Under the pieces are notes generated by a model, which did no database searches, was not told the DNA's origin, and was given only the letters and a program-made list of their open reading frames with translations. Source: Natrinema salifodinae (GTDB taxonomy: Archaea > Halobacteriota > Halobacteria > Halobacteriales > Natrialbaceae). From it: 64,000 nucleotides of DNA. Within the stretch, counting starts at the first letter, position 1; the number at the start of each line of letters is the position of its first letter. The stretch spans positions 575,491 to 639,490 of the forward strand of contig NZ_FOIS01000003.1 in the NCBI RefSeq assembly GCF_900110455.1, read 5' to 3'. Positions 1 through 9,425 of the stretch are shown here, in pieces. Made by a program: the position numbers and the translations under genes.

Positions 1-930
1 CCCCGCGAGGTCGCGGCGGCGCCCATCGCCGCCGACTTCGAGGCCGCCGGGATCGAGCCCGCGATCGTCACGATCGAGGAAGCGACCTTCGACGCCGTCG
101 AACGGGTGATCGAGACCGCCGAGGCCGAGGAGGCCGCCTATCTCGTCGGCATCGGCGGCGGCAAGGCCATCGACATCGCGAAGATGGCCAGCCACCACCT
201 GGAGATGGGCTTTCTGTCCGTTCCGACGGCCGCCAGCCACGACGGAATCCTCAGCAACCGCGGCTCCGTCCCGAACGGGGACTCCCGCCACAGCGTCGCC
301 GCCGAGCCGCCGCTCGCGGTCGTCGCCGACACCGGTATCCTCGCCGACGCACCCTGGGAGCTGACGACCGCCGGCTGCGCCGACATTATCTCCAACTACA
401 CCGCCGTCATGGACTGGCGGCTTGCCAAGCGACTGAAAGACGTCGAGTACTCCGAGTACGCCGCCGCGCTCTCGGAGATGACCGCCGAGATCCTCGTGGA
501 CAACGCCGACCTCATCCGGCCCGGCCTCGAGGAATCGGCCTGGGTCGTCACCAAGGCGCTCATGTCCTCCGGCGTCGCGATGAGTATCGCCGGCTCCTCG
601 CGGCCCGCCAGCGGCGCCGAACACCTCTTCTCGCATCAGCTCGATCGCCTGGCGCCCGGCGCAGCCTTGCACGGCCACCAGGTCGGCGTCGGCTCGATCA
701 TGTCCGCCTACCTCCACGGCGGCGATCGGGGGATCTGGCGGGACATCCGCGACGCTCTCGCGAGCATCGACGCGCCGACGACCGCCGCAGAGCTCGGCAT
801 CGACGACGAGACGGTGATCGAGGCGCTGACGACCTGCCACGAGATCCGCGACCGCTACACGATCCTCGGCGACGGGATGAACGAGCGGGCGGCCCGCGAG
901 GTCGCGACGAAAACGGGCGTCATCAGCTGA
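1..930 (+). CDS. egsA: sn-glycerol-1-phosphate dehydrogenase (5' truncated by window edge)
   Basis: Makes sn-glycerol-1-phosphate from dihydroxyacetone phosphate with NAD(P)H, the step that sets the stereochemistry of archaeal ether lipids. The frame is open from base 1, so the N-terminus lies outside the window. Visible family marks are the Gly-rich nucleotide loop GIGGGKAIDIAK, the VPTAASHDGILSNR segment, and zinc-ligand regions NYTAVMDW, GAEHLFSH and LHGHQVG. It belongs to the iron/zinc-dependent alcohol dehydrogenase superfamily. The gene ends 91 bp before the convergent ABC transporter pair. Identification is firm; only the missing start is unknown. Confidence 0.95.
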   Translation, partial: PREVAAAPIAADFEAAGIEPAIVTIEEATFDAVERVIETAEAEEAAYLVGIGGGKAIDIAKMASHHLEMGFLSVPTAASHDGILSNRGSVPNGDSRHSVAAEPPLAVVADTGILADAPWELTTAGCADIISNYTAVMDWRLAKRLKDVEYSEYAAALSEMTAEILVDNADLIRPGLEESAWVVTKALMSSGVAMSIAGSSRPASGAEHLFSHQLDRLAPGAALHGHQVGVGSIMSAYLHGGDRGIWRDIRDALASIDAPTTAAELGIDDETVIEALTTCHEIRDRYTILGDGMNERAAREVATKTGVIS

Positions 931-1021
931 CTGTGCACCGATAGAGGCGCATCGGCCGATCAAATAGCGGTTCCGCGGCCCATCGGCCTCTCGGTCGGTA
1001 GACCGTCTGCTCCTCGATCCC

Positions 1022-1837
1022 TCACCCCAGATCGGCGCGCTCGAACCGCCAACACCCCAGCGCGATCGGCACGACGAGCCAGGCGAGCATGACGGCGACC
1101 ATCACTTCGGGCTGGAGAAACCACGGATAAATATCCGACACGGAATCCGCGGAGTACGCGAGCGGCGTCGAACGAACGTACGCGGCCGTCGGACTGAGGA
1201 GCACCTGGACGAACATGACCTGCATATTGGAGATACCGAGTCCAGCGAGGTCGTTGAAAAGGTACTCGATGGCGAAGCGGAACGGCCCGAACAGGTTCAA
1301 CACGTTCGTCACGAAGAAGAAGCCGATCGCCCCGCCCATCGCACGCGATCGAGAGGCCGTCGTCGCGGAGATACCGATCGCGACGGCGACGTACGTCAGC
1401 GCATAGAGCACGGTCAGGGACGCGATGCCGACGAAGACGTCGGCCTCGAGCGACGGATACCAGACCAGAGTGAGGACGGCACCCACCAGAAACGCGACGA
1501 CGATCGCCGCGGCGACGATCGCCGTCCGGGAGAGGAACTTGCCGAGAACGACGTCTCGACGGCTGTTCGGGATCGACAGGAGGTACTTGATGCCGCCGGA
1601 CTCGCGTTCGCCCGCGATCGCGAGGTACGCCGCGACGAGGGCGATAAGGGGGATAAACACCGCGCCGATACCGGTCAGGCCCCCGAGCGCGTTCCGCACG
1701 TTCGGGTTCGAAACGCCGGTTTGTCCGAAGTAGAGGAACAACGCCATGATGGCGGCGTAGAGCCCACCGATGAGCCAGATGACCTTGGCTCGGCGGACGT
1801 CGAGGAAGTCCTTCCGCGCGACGTCGAGCGTGCTCAT
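1022..1837 (-). CDS. ABC-2 type transporter permease
   Basis: Membrane component of a two-gene ABC exporter. The 271-residue protein shows six hydrophobic segments, with a large first extracytoplasmic loop and the layout of ABC-2/NatB-like permeases. Its start overlaps the stop of the ATPase gene by four bases (ATGA-type), so the two are translationally coupled. The substrate cannot be read from sequence; related haloarchaeal pairs are annotated as multidrug, antibiotic or sodium exporters, but this is only a family-level statement. Confidence 0.85.
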   Translation of the reverse strand: MSTLDVARKDFLDVRRAKVIWLIGGLYAAIMALFLYFGQTGVSNPNVRNALGGLTGIGAVFIPLIALVAAYLAIAGERESGGIKYLLSIPNSRRDVVLGKFLSRTAIVAAAIVVAFLVGAVLTLVWYPSLEADVFVGIASLTVLYALTYVAVAIGISATTASRSRAMGGAIGFFFVTNVLNLFGPFRFAIEYLFNDLAGLGISNMQVMFVQVLLSPTAAYVRSTPLAYSADSVSDIYPWFLQPEVMVAVMLAWLVVPIALGCWRFERADLG

Positions 1838-2778
1838 GCCGTCACCTCCGGGGCCGTCGGCTCCTCGTCGATTCGGTCGTCGCTCGTGTACGTGTTGAAC
1901 AACTGTTCGATCGAGGCGTCTTCGGAGACGATGTCCTCGACGGTCGTCGCCTCAGCGACGCGTCGAACGACGTCGACCTTGACCGACGGATCGGTGCACG
2001 TCGCCGTGATCGTCGTCCCCTCGACGCTGACGGAGCGGACGCCCGCCAGGCCGTCGAGTCCGAGAGTGTCGGGGACGCGCCCAACATCGAGCGTGATCTG
2101 CGCACCGAGATCGAGTTCGCCCTTGAGCTCGTCGGGCGTCCCGGTCGCGGCCAGGCGGCCCTCGTTCATGATGCCGATGCGATCGCAGACCGACTCGACT
2201 TCGCCGAGGATGTGGCTCGAGAAGAACACGGCGGTTCCCCTGTCTGCCTCCGCGGAGATGATCTCGCGCATCTCCTGCATCCCTGTCGGGTCCAGACCGG
2301 AGGACGGTTCGTCGAGGATCAGGAGGTCGGGATCGCCGACCAGCGCCATGCCGAACCCGAGTCGTTGGGCCATCCCTTTCGAGTAGTCACCAGCGGGACG
2401 GTCACCGTCGTCGTCGGTGAGCCCGACTCGATCGAGGAGGGCGTCGGGATCGTCGTTGGCGTCCTTCGTGTCGATGACCCACTGGAGGTGTTCGCGCGCG
2501 GTGAGCCGATCGTAAAGGGTCGCGCCTTCGGGGAGGACGCCGATCCGTTCGCGGATCCGCTCGGTCTCGTCTTGGGCGTCGTAGCCGAGCACCGTCGCGG
2601 TGCCGTCGGAGGGCCGGACGAAGTCCAGTAATACGTTGATCGTCGTCGACTTGCCGGCGCCGTTGGGCCCCAGAAAGCCGAAGATCTCTCCTTCCTCGAC
2701 GACCAGGTCGAGGTCGTCGACGGCGAGGACCGACCCGCCGTAGCGCTTGGTGAGCGAGGACGTTTTGATGGCGGCCAT
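1834..2778 (-). CDS. ABC transporter ATP-binding protein
   Basis: Nucleotide-binding subunit paired with the downstream permease. Walker A is GPNGAGKST near residue 38, the signature is YSKGMAQRLGF, and Walker B is LLILDEPSSGLDP, followed by the H-loop SSHILGEVE. After the ATPase core (about 225 residues) comes a C-terminal DUF4162-like extension with an acidic tail, common in NatA/CcmA-type ATPases. It is the first gene of a two-gene operon; a short 105-bp gap separates it from the S9 peptidase gene upstream on the same strand. Confidence 0.92.
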   Translation of the reverse strand: MAAIKTSSLTKRYGGSVLAVDDLDLVVEEGEIFGFLGPNGAGKSTTINVLLDFVRPSDGTATVLGYDAQDETERIRERIGVLPEGATLYDRLTAREHLQWVIDTKDANDDPDALLDRVGLTDDDGDRPAGDYSKGMAQRLGFGMALVGDPDLLILDEPSSGLDPTGMQEMREIISAEADRGTAVFFSSHILGEVESVCDRIGIMNEGRLAATGTPDELKGELDLGAQITLDVGRVPDTLGLDGLAGVRSVSVEGTTITATCTDPSVKVDVVRRVAEATTVEDIVSEDASIEQLFNTYTSDDRIDEEPTAPEVTA

Positions 2779-2883
2779 GACGGATTCTCCGTGGCCCCGT
2801 CATGTATGTTTTTTGTATAGAACGGCGTGTATCGATCAGGGTTCGACGGCGAGTGGACGTGCAGACGAGGCGGAGCGGATGCC

Positions 2884-4728
2884 TCAGACGTGCTCGTCGA
2901 GGAAGTCCGCGATCTCGGAATAGGCTTCGATACGGTTCTCGAGTTTCGAGAAGCCGTGGCCCTCGTCCTCGAAGATCAGTTTTCGGACGGGGACGCCCTG
3001 TGCTTCGGCCTGCTCAGCGATCTGTTTGGCCTCGCCGACCGGCACGCGGGGGTCGTTCTCCCCGTGGAGGACGAACAGCGGCGCCTCGATGTTCTCGACG
3101 TTGTTGATCGGCGAGATCTCCTCGAGGAACCCGCGGTCCTCGGCGAGCGAGCCGTACTCGGCCTCTCGGAGTTCGCGGCGCCAGTCGCCGGTGTTCTCGA
3201 GGAACGTGACGAAGTTGGCGATGCCGACGACGTCGACGCCGGCGGCCCAGAGGTCGGGGTACTCGGTCAGCGCGGCTAGCACCATGAAACCACCGTAGGA
3301 GCCGCCCTTGGCCGCGATCCGATCGGGGTCGATCGCGGGGTGGTCCCGCAACCACTCGACGCACGCTTTGATGTCGGCGACGGAGTCCATTCGGTTCTCG
3401 ACGTCGTCGAGGCCGGCGTACTCGGCACCGTAGCCGGACGAGCCCCGGACGTTCGGCTCGAAGTAGGCGTACCCTCGGTCGAGGAAGTACTGCTTGACGC
3501 TCGAGAAGGAGGGTCGGCGTTGGCTCTCTGGACCGCCGTGGATGTCGACGATGACGGGGACGCCGTCGCCGTCGTTTGCGTCGCCCTCCTCGTAGTCGTC
3601 GGGAAGCGTGAGGAAACCGGGAACCTCGAGGTTGTCGAGGCTCTCGACGTGGACGAGGTCGGACTCGTCGAACGATTCGGGCGGGATGCCCGCTGTCGGC
3701 GCGTTGGTCCAGCGCTCGGCCTCGCCGGTCTCCGTGTCGACGACGAAGACGTTCGTGTTGACCGTATCGCCGGTCGTCGACAGCGCGAACCGTTCCGCGT
3801 CGGGGTCGAAGCTCACGCCGCCGGAGATACCACCGGGCAGGTCGGGCTCGGGGAAGGTCTCGAATTCGGTGGGGTCGTCGGCATCGAACTCCCCGACGGT
3901 CAGCTCGGTGTAGCCCTCGACGTTGCGCGAGCAGACGAACCGGCCCGTCTCGTCGTCGAGCGCGATGCCGTCGACGTTCCAGCCGTCCCCGTCGATGACC
4001 GTCTCGAGGTCGCCCGTCGCCAGGTCGAGGTAGGCCAGGTAGAGCGTGTCCGCGGCCGCCGTCCCGTCCTGATCGTCGTCGGTGACCAGGTAGATCCCCT
4101 CGCCGTCGGGAGCCCAACTGGCGCTCTGATAGCGGACGTCGCCCTCGTGGGGCGTGAGGTGGTCGAGCTCGCCGGTTTCGAGGTCGAGGACGGAGAGGTC
4201 CTGATCGAAGTTGGAGTAGGCCTGCGAGACGAGCAGCCGGGAGTCGTCGGGACTCCAGCCCGCCAGCGAGAGCCAGCCGTCGCCCTCGTGGACGAGGGTC
4301 GCGTCGTCCCCGGTCTCGTCGCGGTTCTGGACGTAGACGTCGAAGACGGCCTCGTCTCGCCGGTTCGAGGTGAACGCGAACCGGTCGCCATCGTGGCTCC
4401 AGCCACCCCAGCGGTGTTTGGCGTCGGGTATCGCCGTCAGGTTCTCGATCTTCCCCGTCTCGGAGTCGAGCCGGAACAGTTGAGCGCGCTCGTTGCCGCC
4501 CTCGTCCATCCCGAAGATCAGTTCCGGGCGCTCGGGTGACCACGAGGCGAAGGTCACCCGCTCGTCGTAGAAGGTCCGCTGCTCGGGCCAGGCGCGGGGC
4601 GCGTCGAGGGTCCAGACCTGCGGGGTGCCGGTCGTGTTCATCAGGAACGAGAGCCGGTCGCCGTCGGGACCGAACGAGGCGCCGTACGCGCTGCGGATAT
4701 TGAGATAGCGCTCGATGTCGTAGCCCAT
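2884..4728 (-). CDS. S9 family serine peptidase (acylaminoacyl-peptidase/prolyl oligopeptidase-like)
   Basis: Predicted cytoplasmic peptidase acting on short peptides. Residues about 1-350 carry repeated WSPDG-like and WD-type segments of a beta-propeller gate; the C-terminal alpha/beta-hydrolase domain has the nucleophile motif GGSYGG (Ser477), Asp559 in HGENDPRVP and His591 in DEGHGFSK, completing a catalytic triad. Length (614 residues) fits the acylaminoacyl-peptidase branch. There is no signal peptide. The start ATG at 4728 precedes a 204-bp divergent gap shared with the acidic-protein gene. Confidence 0.93.
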   Translation of the reverse strand: MGYDIERYLNIRSAYGASFGPDGDRLSFLMNTTGTPQVWTLDAPRAWPEQRTFYDERVTFASWSPERPELIFGMDEGGNERAQLFRLDSETGKIENLTAIPDAKHRWGGWSHDGDRFAFTSNRRDEAVFDVYVQNRDETGDDATLVHEGDGWLSLAGWSPDDSRLLVSQAYSNFDQDLSVLDLETGELDHLTPHEGDVRYQSASWAPDGEGIYLVTDDDQDGTAAADTLYLAYLDLATGDLETVIDGDGWNVDGIALDDETGRFVCSRNVEGYTELTVGEFDADDPTEFETFPEPDLPGGISGGVSFDPDAERFALSTTGDTVNTNVFVVDTETGEAERWTNAPTAGIPPESFDESDLVHVESLDNLEVPGFLTLPDDYEEGDANDGDGVPVIVDIHGGPESQRRPSFSSVKQYFLDRGYAYFEPNVRGSSGYGAEYAGLDDVENRMDSVADIKACVEWLRDHPAIDPDRIAAKGGSYGGFMVLAALTEYPDLWAAGVDVVGIANFVTFLENTGDWRRELREAEYGSLAEDRGFLEEISPINNVENIEAPLFVLHGENDPRVPVGEAKQIAEQAEAQGVPVRKLIFEDEGHGFSKLENRIEAYSEIADFLDEHV

Positions 4729-4932
4729 GCCACAGCCGTACGGACTCGAGGGGGTAGTCGTTTCGGTCGGTGCAATCGCCTCGCGAATCGAGCGACGACC
4801 GGTAGGGGCCGGTTATCCCGCATCGACCGGTGCGGCGCGATCGAACGAGGTGACGCCGAGAGCCGCGCAGTTCGCCGGGAGCGGCGGGATGGCGGCGCTT
4901 AACAAAACCGACGAGCGTAGCCGAGGCGATCG

Positions 4933-5460
4933 ATGGCAGGAGAGACAGACCCGTCGCCGGTGGGGACCGTCCTCGCGACGACCGCGCTCATCCTCGTGGC
5001 CTTCGGGCTGACCGTCGCGGTCGTCGGCCCGGGGCTCTTCGCGGACGACACGGTCGAGGACTCCGAGACCGCGAGCGAGGCCGACTTAGAGCAACTCGAC
5101 TCGCTGCAGGTCGGCGGCGACGACCGGGCGGCCGGCGATACCGGGGACGCGGACGACGAGGGGAGCGGCGAGCCCGAGGACGATGCGGACGACGGGGATG
5201 ATGTGGACGATGAGGACGAGAGCGACGAGGACGAAGACGACGAAGAGGACGATGAGGACGATGAGGATGAATCAGGGGACGACGATGGAGACGAAGAGGA
5301 CGACGGTGGTGACTCCGAATCCGACGATGGCGACGACTCGGACGAAGACGACAGTGAAGACGACGAGGATGACAGCGAAGATGACGACGGAGACGAAGAT
5401 GAGGACGACGACGAAGACGGCGATGACGAAGACGGCGATGACGACGAAAGCGATGAGTAG
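4933..5460 (+). CDS. membrane-anchored Asp/Glu-rich low-complexity protein
   Basis: Unrecognised 175-residue protein. One N-terminal hydrophobic segment (about residues 11-36) is followed by roughly 120 residues made almost only of Asp, Glu, Ser and Gly, with Asp-Glu runs from residue 70 to the end. The topology suggests an anchored, highly negatively charged tail that could sit outside the cell or bind cations, but this is inference. A TATA-like CGCTTAACAAAA box lies near 4896-4907, about 30 bp before the ATG. The codon repetition (GAC/GAG/GAT) may be prone to slippage, so its length may vary between strains. Confidence 0.7.
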   Translation: MAGETDPSPVGTVLATTALILVAFGLTVAVVGPGLFADDTVEDSETASEADLEQLDSLQVGGDDRAAGDTGDADDEGSGEPEDDADDGDDVDDEDESDEDEDDEEDDEDDEDESGDDDGDEEDDGGDSESDDGDDSDEDDSEDDEDDSEDDDGDEDEDDDEDGDDEDGDDDESDE

Positions 5461-5517
5461 GTCGATCGAACCGAACGACCTCGACACGCGCGGCCCCGTC
5501 GGCGACGGAAACGAGTA

Positions 5518-5529
5518 GGGTTTTTATCC
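5518..5529 (+). promoter_or_regulatory. TATA-like promoter of the glycosyltransferase gene
   Basis: The element GGGTTTTTATCC is centred about 28 bp upstream of the ATG at 5553. That spacing matches leaderless haloarchaeal transcripts and supports the chosen start. Confidence 0.55.
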
Positions 5530-5552
5530 TCTCGCTCACATTCAGCGAGCAG

Positions 5553-6614
5553 ATGCACGTCGCGTTCGTCTCGTTCGAAACGGTCCACCACCGCGATACC
5601 GAGACGAACCGGCGGTTTCAGACCGTTATGGACCTCCTCGCGGACCGCGGCCACGACGTCCACTGTTACTGCGCCGGGTTCTGGGCCGGCGAGGAGTCGA
5701 CGTTCGAGCGCGGCAACGTCACCTACCACGCGGTCTCGACCGGTCTCGAGGCCGGAGCCTCGTTTCACCTTCGGCTACCGTTCGTCCTCGCGGCCGCGGG
5801 ACCCGACGCGATCCACGCCGGCGCGCGGCCGGCGAGCCAGGTGCTCGCGGCCAGGTCGGGCGCAGCGCTCGCGCGGGCGCCGCTGATCGTCGAGTGGTAC
5901 GGCGACGGCGGTGTCGCTGACACGCGGTGGACCGGGCTCGCGACGGGCCGGCCGGACCGAATCGTCGCGCCCTCGGAACTCGTCGGGACGTGGGTCCGGG
6001 AGCGCGGCGCCGACGGGAACATCGTCACGACCGTCCCGAACCCCGTCGACTGCGAGCGGATTCGGGAGGGAGAGACCGGCGAGGAAGTCGACGTGATCTA
6101 CGCCAGGCGGCTCGACGAGGGGGCCAACCTCGAGAGCCTGCTGCTCGCGCTGGCCGAGCTTCGGGACCGCGACTGGTCGGCCAAGGTCGTGGGCGACGGG
6201 CCCGAACGGGACGACTACGAGCAGCTGGCGAGCGATCTCCGGATCGACGATCGGGTGACGTTCACCGGAGAGCTGTCGCTCGACGAGCGGATCGCGGCCT
6301 ACCGCGGCGCGCACGTCTTCGCTCAGACGGCCGAACACTGCGTCTTTCCGACGGAGATGCTGCGTGCGCTTTCCGCCGGCTGCGTCGGCATCGTGGAGTA
6401 CCACGCGAACTCGAGCGCCCACGAACTCGTCGAGGGGTGGGACCGGGGGTTCCGGACCACCAGCGAGGTGGAACTCGCCGAGGCCATCCTCGACGGGGGC
6501 AACCTCGAACACCGCGAGTACGACGATCGGTTCGCCGACTACGACCGGTCGGCGGTGGCCGACCGCTACCTGACGTTGTACCGGACGCTGCGGGACGAAC
6601 ACGGCGTGTTGTAG
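5553..6614 (+). CDS. GT4-type glycosyltransferase
   Basis: Predicted retaining GT-B glycosyltransferase of 353 residues. The N-terminal half begins with a Rossmann strand MHVAFVSFETV; the C-terminal half has the glycosyltransferase group 1 pattern: VVGDGPERDDYEQLA, RVTFTGELSLDERIAAYRGAHVFAQTAEHCVFPTEML and a sugar-nucleotide-site Glu in the PTEML segment. It has no transmembrane segment. It stands alone between the acidic protein and yqeC, with no polysaccharide or N-glycosylation cluster around it, so donor and acceptor are unknown. Confidence 0.82.
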   Translation: MHVAFVSFETVHHRDTETNRRFQTVMDLLADRGHDVHCYCAGFWAGEESTFERGNVTYHAVSTGLEAGASFHLRLPFVLAAAGPDAIHAGARPASQVLAARSGAALARAPLIVEWYGDGGVADTRWTGLATGRPDRIVAPSELVGTWVRERGADGNIVTTVPNPVDCERIREGETGEEVDVIYARRLDEGANLESLLLALAELRDRDWSAKVVGDGPERDDYEQLASDLRIDDRVTFTGELSLDERIAAYRGAHVFAQTAEHCVFPTEMLRALSAGCVGIVEYHANSSAHELVEGWDRGFRTTSEVELAEAILDGGNLEHREYDDRFADYDRSAVADRYLTLYRTLRDEHGVL

Positions 6615-6729
6615 TCGGAACCGGTTCGGACGAGTCGATCGAATCGGTCGGAGCACGTCGGGACTCGAGTCGCGGGCCTGGTCGTCGCCGAACGCGCGTT
6701 ACAAGTGCTGTTATCTCGTTGACCCCGAT

Positions 6730-7461
6730 ATGAACCTCGTTGAGGCGCTGGACGCGGCGGGGAACGTGACGTGCGTCGTCGGCGCGGGCGGTAAGAAATC
6801 GACCCTCTATGCGCTCGCGGACCGTCTCGAGCGGGCGGTCGTGACGGCGACCGTTCGCATTCCGCCGTTCGAGGAGCACGTGGCCGCGGTGCACGTGACC
6901 GAGCAACCGCGGGAGGCGCTCCGCTCGGTTCGGGAGTGGCCGATCGGCCTGGTTCGAGCGCAGGAGCGGCCGGACCGATACCGGGGGTACGAGACGACCA
7001 CCGTCGACGACCTCGCGACCGCGACCGAACGCGACGGCGTCTCGATCGTCGTGAAGGCCGACGGCGCGCGGACCAGGTGGTTCAAGGCGCCGGCCGCGGA
7101 CGAACCCCAGTTGCCGGCCGCGGCCGACGTCGTCGTTCCCATCGCGAGCGCGAAGATCGTTGGGGAGCGACTGGACGACGAGCACGTCCACCGACCCGAG
7201 CGCGTCGCGGCCATCACGGGACTCGATCGGGGAGATCGAATCTCGGCGACGGACGTCGCGACTATGCTGACGAGCGAGCAAGGCGGGTTCAAGGATGCTC
7301 CCGACGGCGCGACTGTTATTCCGCTCCTCAACATGGCCGATACCCCCGACCTCGTGGAGACGGCGCGCGAGATCGCGGACGAGATCCGCGAGCGACGGGC
7401 AGTCCCGCGCGTGGTGATCACGCAGTTGACCAGCGACAGTCCGGTCGTCGACGTCGTCTGA
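6730..7461 (+). CDS. yqeC: YqeC-like putative selenium/molybdenum-hydroxylase accessory protein
   Basis: The protein (243 residues) matches the YqeC family, best known next to selenium-dependent molybdenum hydroxylases and molybdenum-cofactor modifying genes. It has an N-terminal P-loop-like segment VVGAGGKKSTLYALAD, a central VKADGARTRWFKAPAADEPQLP stretch typical of the family, and a C-terminal LLNMADT segment. Its neighbour 180 bp downstream is an AOR-like gene, fitting a Mo/W-enzyme maturation context. No selenocysteine machinery or xanthine-dehydrogenase gene is in the window, so its true client is unknown. Confidence 0.8.
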   Translation: MNLVEALDAAGNVTCVVGAGGKKSTLYALADRLERAVVTATVRIPPFEEHVAAVHVTEQPREALRSVREWPIGLVRAQERPDRYRGYETTTVDDLATATERDGVSIVVKADGARTRWFKAPAADEPQLPAAADVVVPIASAKIVGERLDDEHVHRPERVAAITGLDRGDRISATDVATMLTSEQGGFKDAPDGATVIPLLNMADTPDLVETAREIADEIRERRAVPRVVITQLTSDSPVVDVV

Positions 7462-7643
7462 CCGGCCAGGGGCGATCGGTCACCGGCGATGTCCACCGAC
7501 CACGGGTCGCCGACCGCCGATCCGAACGGACCCGACGTTCTCTTCTTCCCGTTCGTGGCAGAACGCTGTCCTATCGGCCGCCTCAGCGGCCGACGAGCTA
7601 GAAACGCTTAATGGTTCGAGGCCGTTTACCGTCACGGGACTTC

Positions 7644-9425
7644 ATGGGAGAGGGCGACCGCATCGTTCGCGTCGATCTCGCGAACGAATCCGTGACGAGC
7701 GAACCGGTGCCCGAGCGGTGGCTACGGAACTACGTCGGGGGAAAGGGCCTCGGCGCCAGGTACCTCTACGAGGAGGTCGGCGCGGGCGCGGACCCGCTGG
7801 GGGACGAGAACGTTCTCCTCTTTCTCACCGGGCCGCTGACCGGCTACCTGCCGGGCGAACAGCGGTACGTCGTGGTGACGAAATCGCCGCTGACGGGAGC
7901 GTTCTTGGACTCCTACGCGGGCGGGTCGATGGCGGGTCGACTCGCCGGCTCCCTGGGCGATCACGTCGGCGTGCTCGTCACCGGACGGGCGGATCGACCG
8001 GTCGCCCTCTCGATCGCCGACGGCGAGGTCTCGATCGAGCCGGCCGACGACTGGTGGGGCCTCGACGCCCGGGAGACCGACGAGCGCACGCCGGACGCGG
8101 CGGTCGCGTGTATCGGCCCCGCGGGCGAGAACGGCGTCGCCTACGCCACCATCGCCTCCGACGGCGGCGACCACCACGCCGGCCGCGGCGGCGCGGGCGC
8201 GGTCATGGGCGCCAAGCGCCTGAAAGCGATCGTCGCGCGCGGCGAGTCGCCCGACCCTGACGAGGACCTCCGGGAGCTCCGCGACCGGTACGAGACCGCG
8301 TTCGCCGACGACGACACCGGCCGCTGGCACGCCGCCAGCGAGACCCTCGAGACGCTCGACTTCGCGAACGAAGTCGGCGTCCTCCCGACCCACGGCTGGC
8401 AGGAAGGCACCTTCGAGGGCGCCGATGAGATCGGGATCGAGGCCGTCCGCGACGCCGCTCACGAGCGCGAGCGCGAGGACGACCCCGTTCCCGGCGGCTT
8501 CCGCGTCGCGGGCGACGACGGCGACAGCGTCCCCCGCGGCTCGACGCCGATCGCGCTGGGCGCGGGCCTGGGCATCGACGACTTCGACGCCGTCGCGGCC
8601 CTCGGAGCGATCTGCGATCGCCTGGCGCTGGACGTAATCTCGGGGGGCAACGCGGTCGCCTGGGCGATCCGCGCGAGCCAGGAGGAGTACGTCGACCGCG
8701 ACCTCGAGTTCGGCGACCAGGCGGCGGCGCGCGAGCTCATCGAGGAGATCGCGACGCGATCGACGCCGCTCGGGGACGCGCTCGCCGACGGCGTCGAGGC
8801 GGCGGCCGAGACCTACGACGCGCCCGACCTGATCCCCTCGGTGAAGGGGATGGAACTGCCGTCGTACGATCCGCGCGGGGCGGCGGCGATGGCGCTCGCG
8901 TACGCGACGAGCGATCGGGGGGCCTGCCACCGGCGGGCGCGCCCGGTCGAGACCGAAGCGGTCGAGGGCGACTGGACGACCGCCGAGCGCGTCGACCGGG
9001 TCATCGCCGAGCAAAACCGGCGGGCGGTCCTCTGGAGCCTCATCGCCGACGACTTCGTCGGCGACGCGCTCGTCCCCGACCTCGGCGCGGAGTTGCTCGC
9101 CGCGGTCGGCCGCGACTACGAGCCGGACGACCTCCGGCGCGTCGGCGAACGCGTCTGGACGCTCGTCCGGCTGTTCAACGTCCGCGAGGGGTTCTCGCGG
9201 GCGGACGACGAACTCCCGGTGAACCTGACCGAACCGCTCGAGGGCGGTCCGAACGACGGGGCCGCTGTCGCGACGGACTCCTTCGAAGCGATGCTCGACC
9301 GCTACTACGCCAGCCGCGGGTGGGACGAGCAGGGGCGGCCGACCGAGGAAACGCTCGAGCGGCTCGGCCTGGCCGACCTCGCAGCCGATATACCCGCGGC
9401 GACCCAGAGAGGTGATACGGAATGA
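7644..9425 (+). CDS. aldehyde:ferredoxin oxidoreductase-like protein lacking the [4Fe-4S] cysteines
   Basis: Homologue of tungsten-bispterin AOR enzymes across its full 593 residues: N-terminal RIVRVDLANESV, GPLTGYLPGEQRYVVVTKSPLTG, IGPAGENGVAYATI, HHAGRGGAGAVMGAKRLKAI, and later ELPSYDPRGAA and ATSDRGACH. In classical AORs four cysteines bind a [4Fe-4S] cluster (CxxCxxxC plus a distant Cys). Here the CxxCxxxC site aligns with DPVPGGFRV (residues 280-288), and no Cys exists near the distant site. It may still bind the pterin but probably not the cluster. The ATG at 7644 is chosen over 7611 because a TATA-like CGCTTAAT lies at 7606-7613. It overlaps the next gene by four bases. Confidence 0.82.
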   Translation: MGEGDRIVRVDLANESVTSEPVPERWLRNYVGGKGLGARYLYEEVGAGADPLGDENVLLFLTGPLTGYLPGEQRYVVVTKSPLTGAFLDSYAGGSMAGRLAGSLGDHVGVLVTGRADRPVALSIADGEVSIEPADDWWGLDARETDERTPDAAVACIGPAGENGVAYATIASDGGDHHAGRGGAGAVMGAKRLKAIVARGESPDPDEDLRELRDRYETAFADDDTGRWHAASETLETLDFANEVGVLPTHGWQEGTFEGADEIGIEAVRDAAHEREREDDPVPGGFRVAGDDGDSVPRGSTPIALGAGLGIDDFDAVAALGAICDRLALDVISGGNAVAWAIRASQEEYVDRDLEFGDQAAARELIEEIATRSTPLGDALADGVEAAAETYDAPDLIPSVKGMELPSYDPRGAAAMALAYATSDRGACHRRARPVETEAVEGDWTTAERVDRVIAEQNRRAVLWSLIADDFVGDALVPDLGAELLAAVGRDYEPDDLRRVGERVWTLVRLFNVREGFSRADDELPVNLTEPLEGGPNDGAAVATDSFEAMLDRYYASRGWDEQGRPTEETLERLGLADLAADIPAATQRGDTE

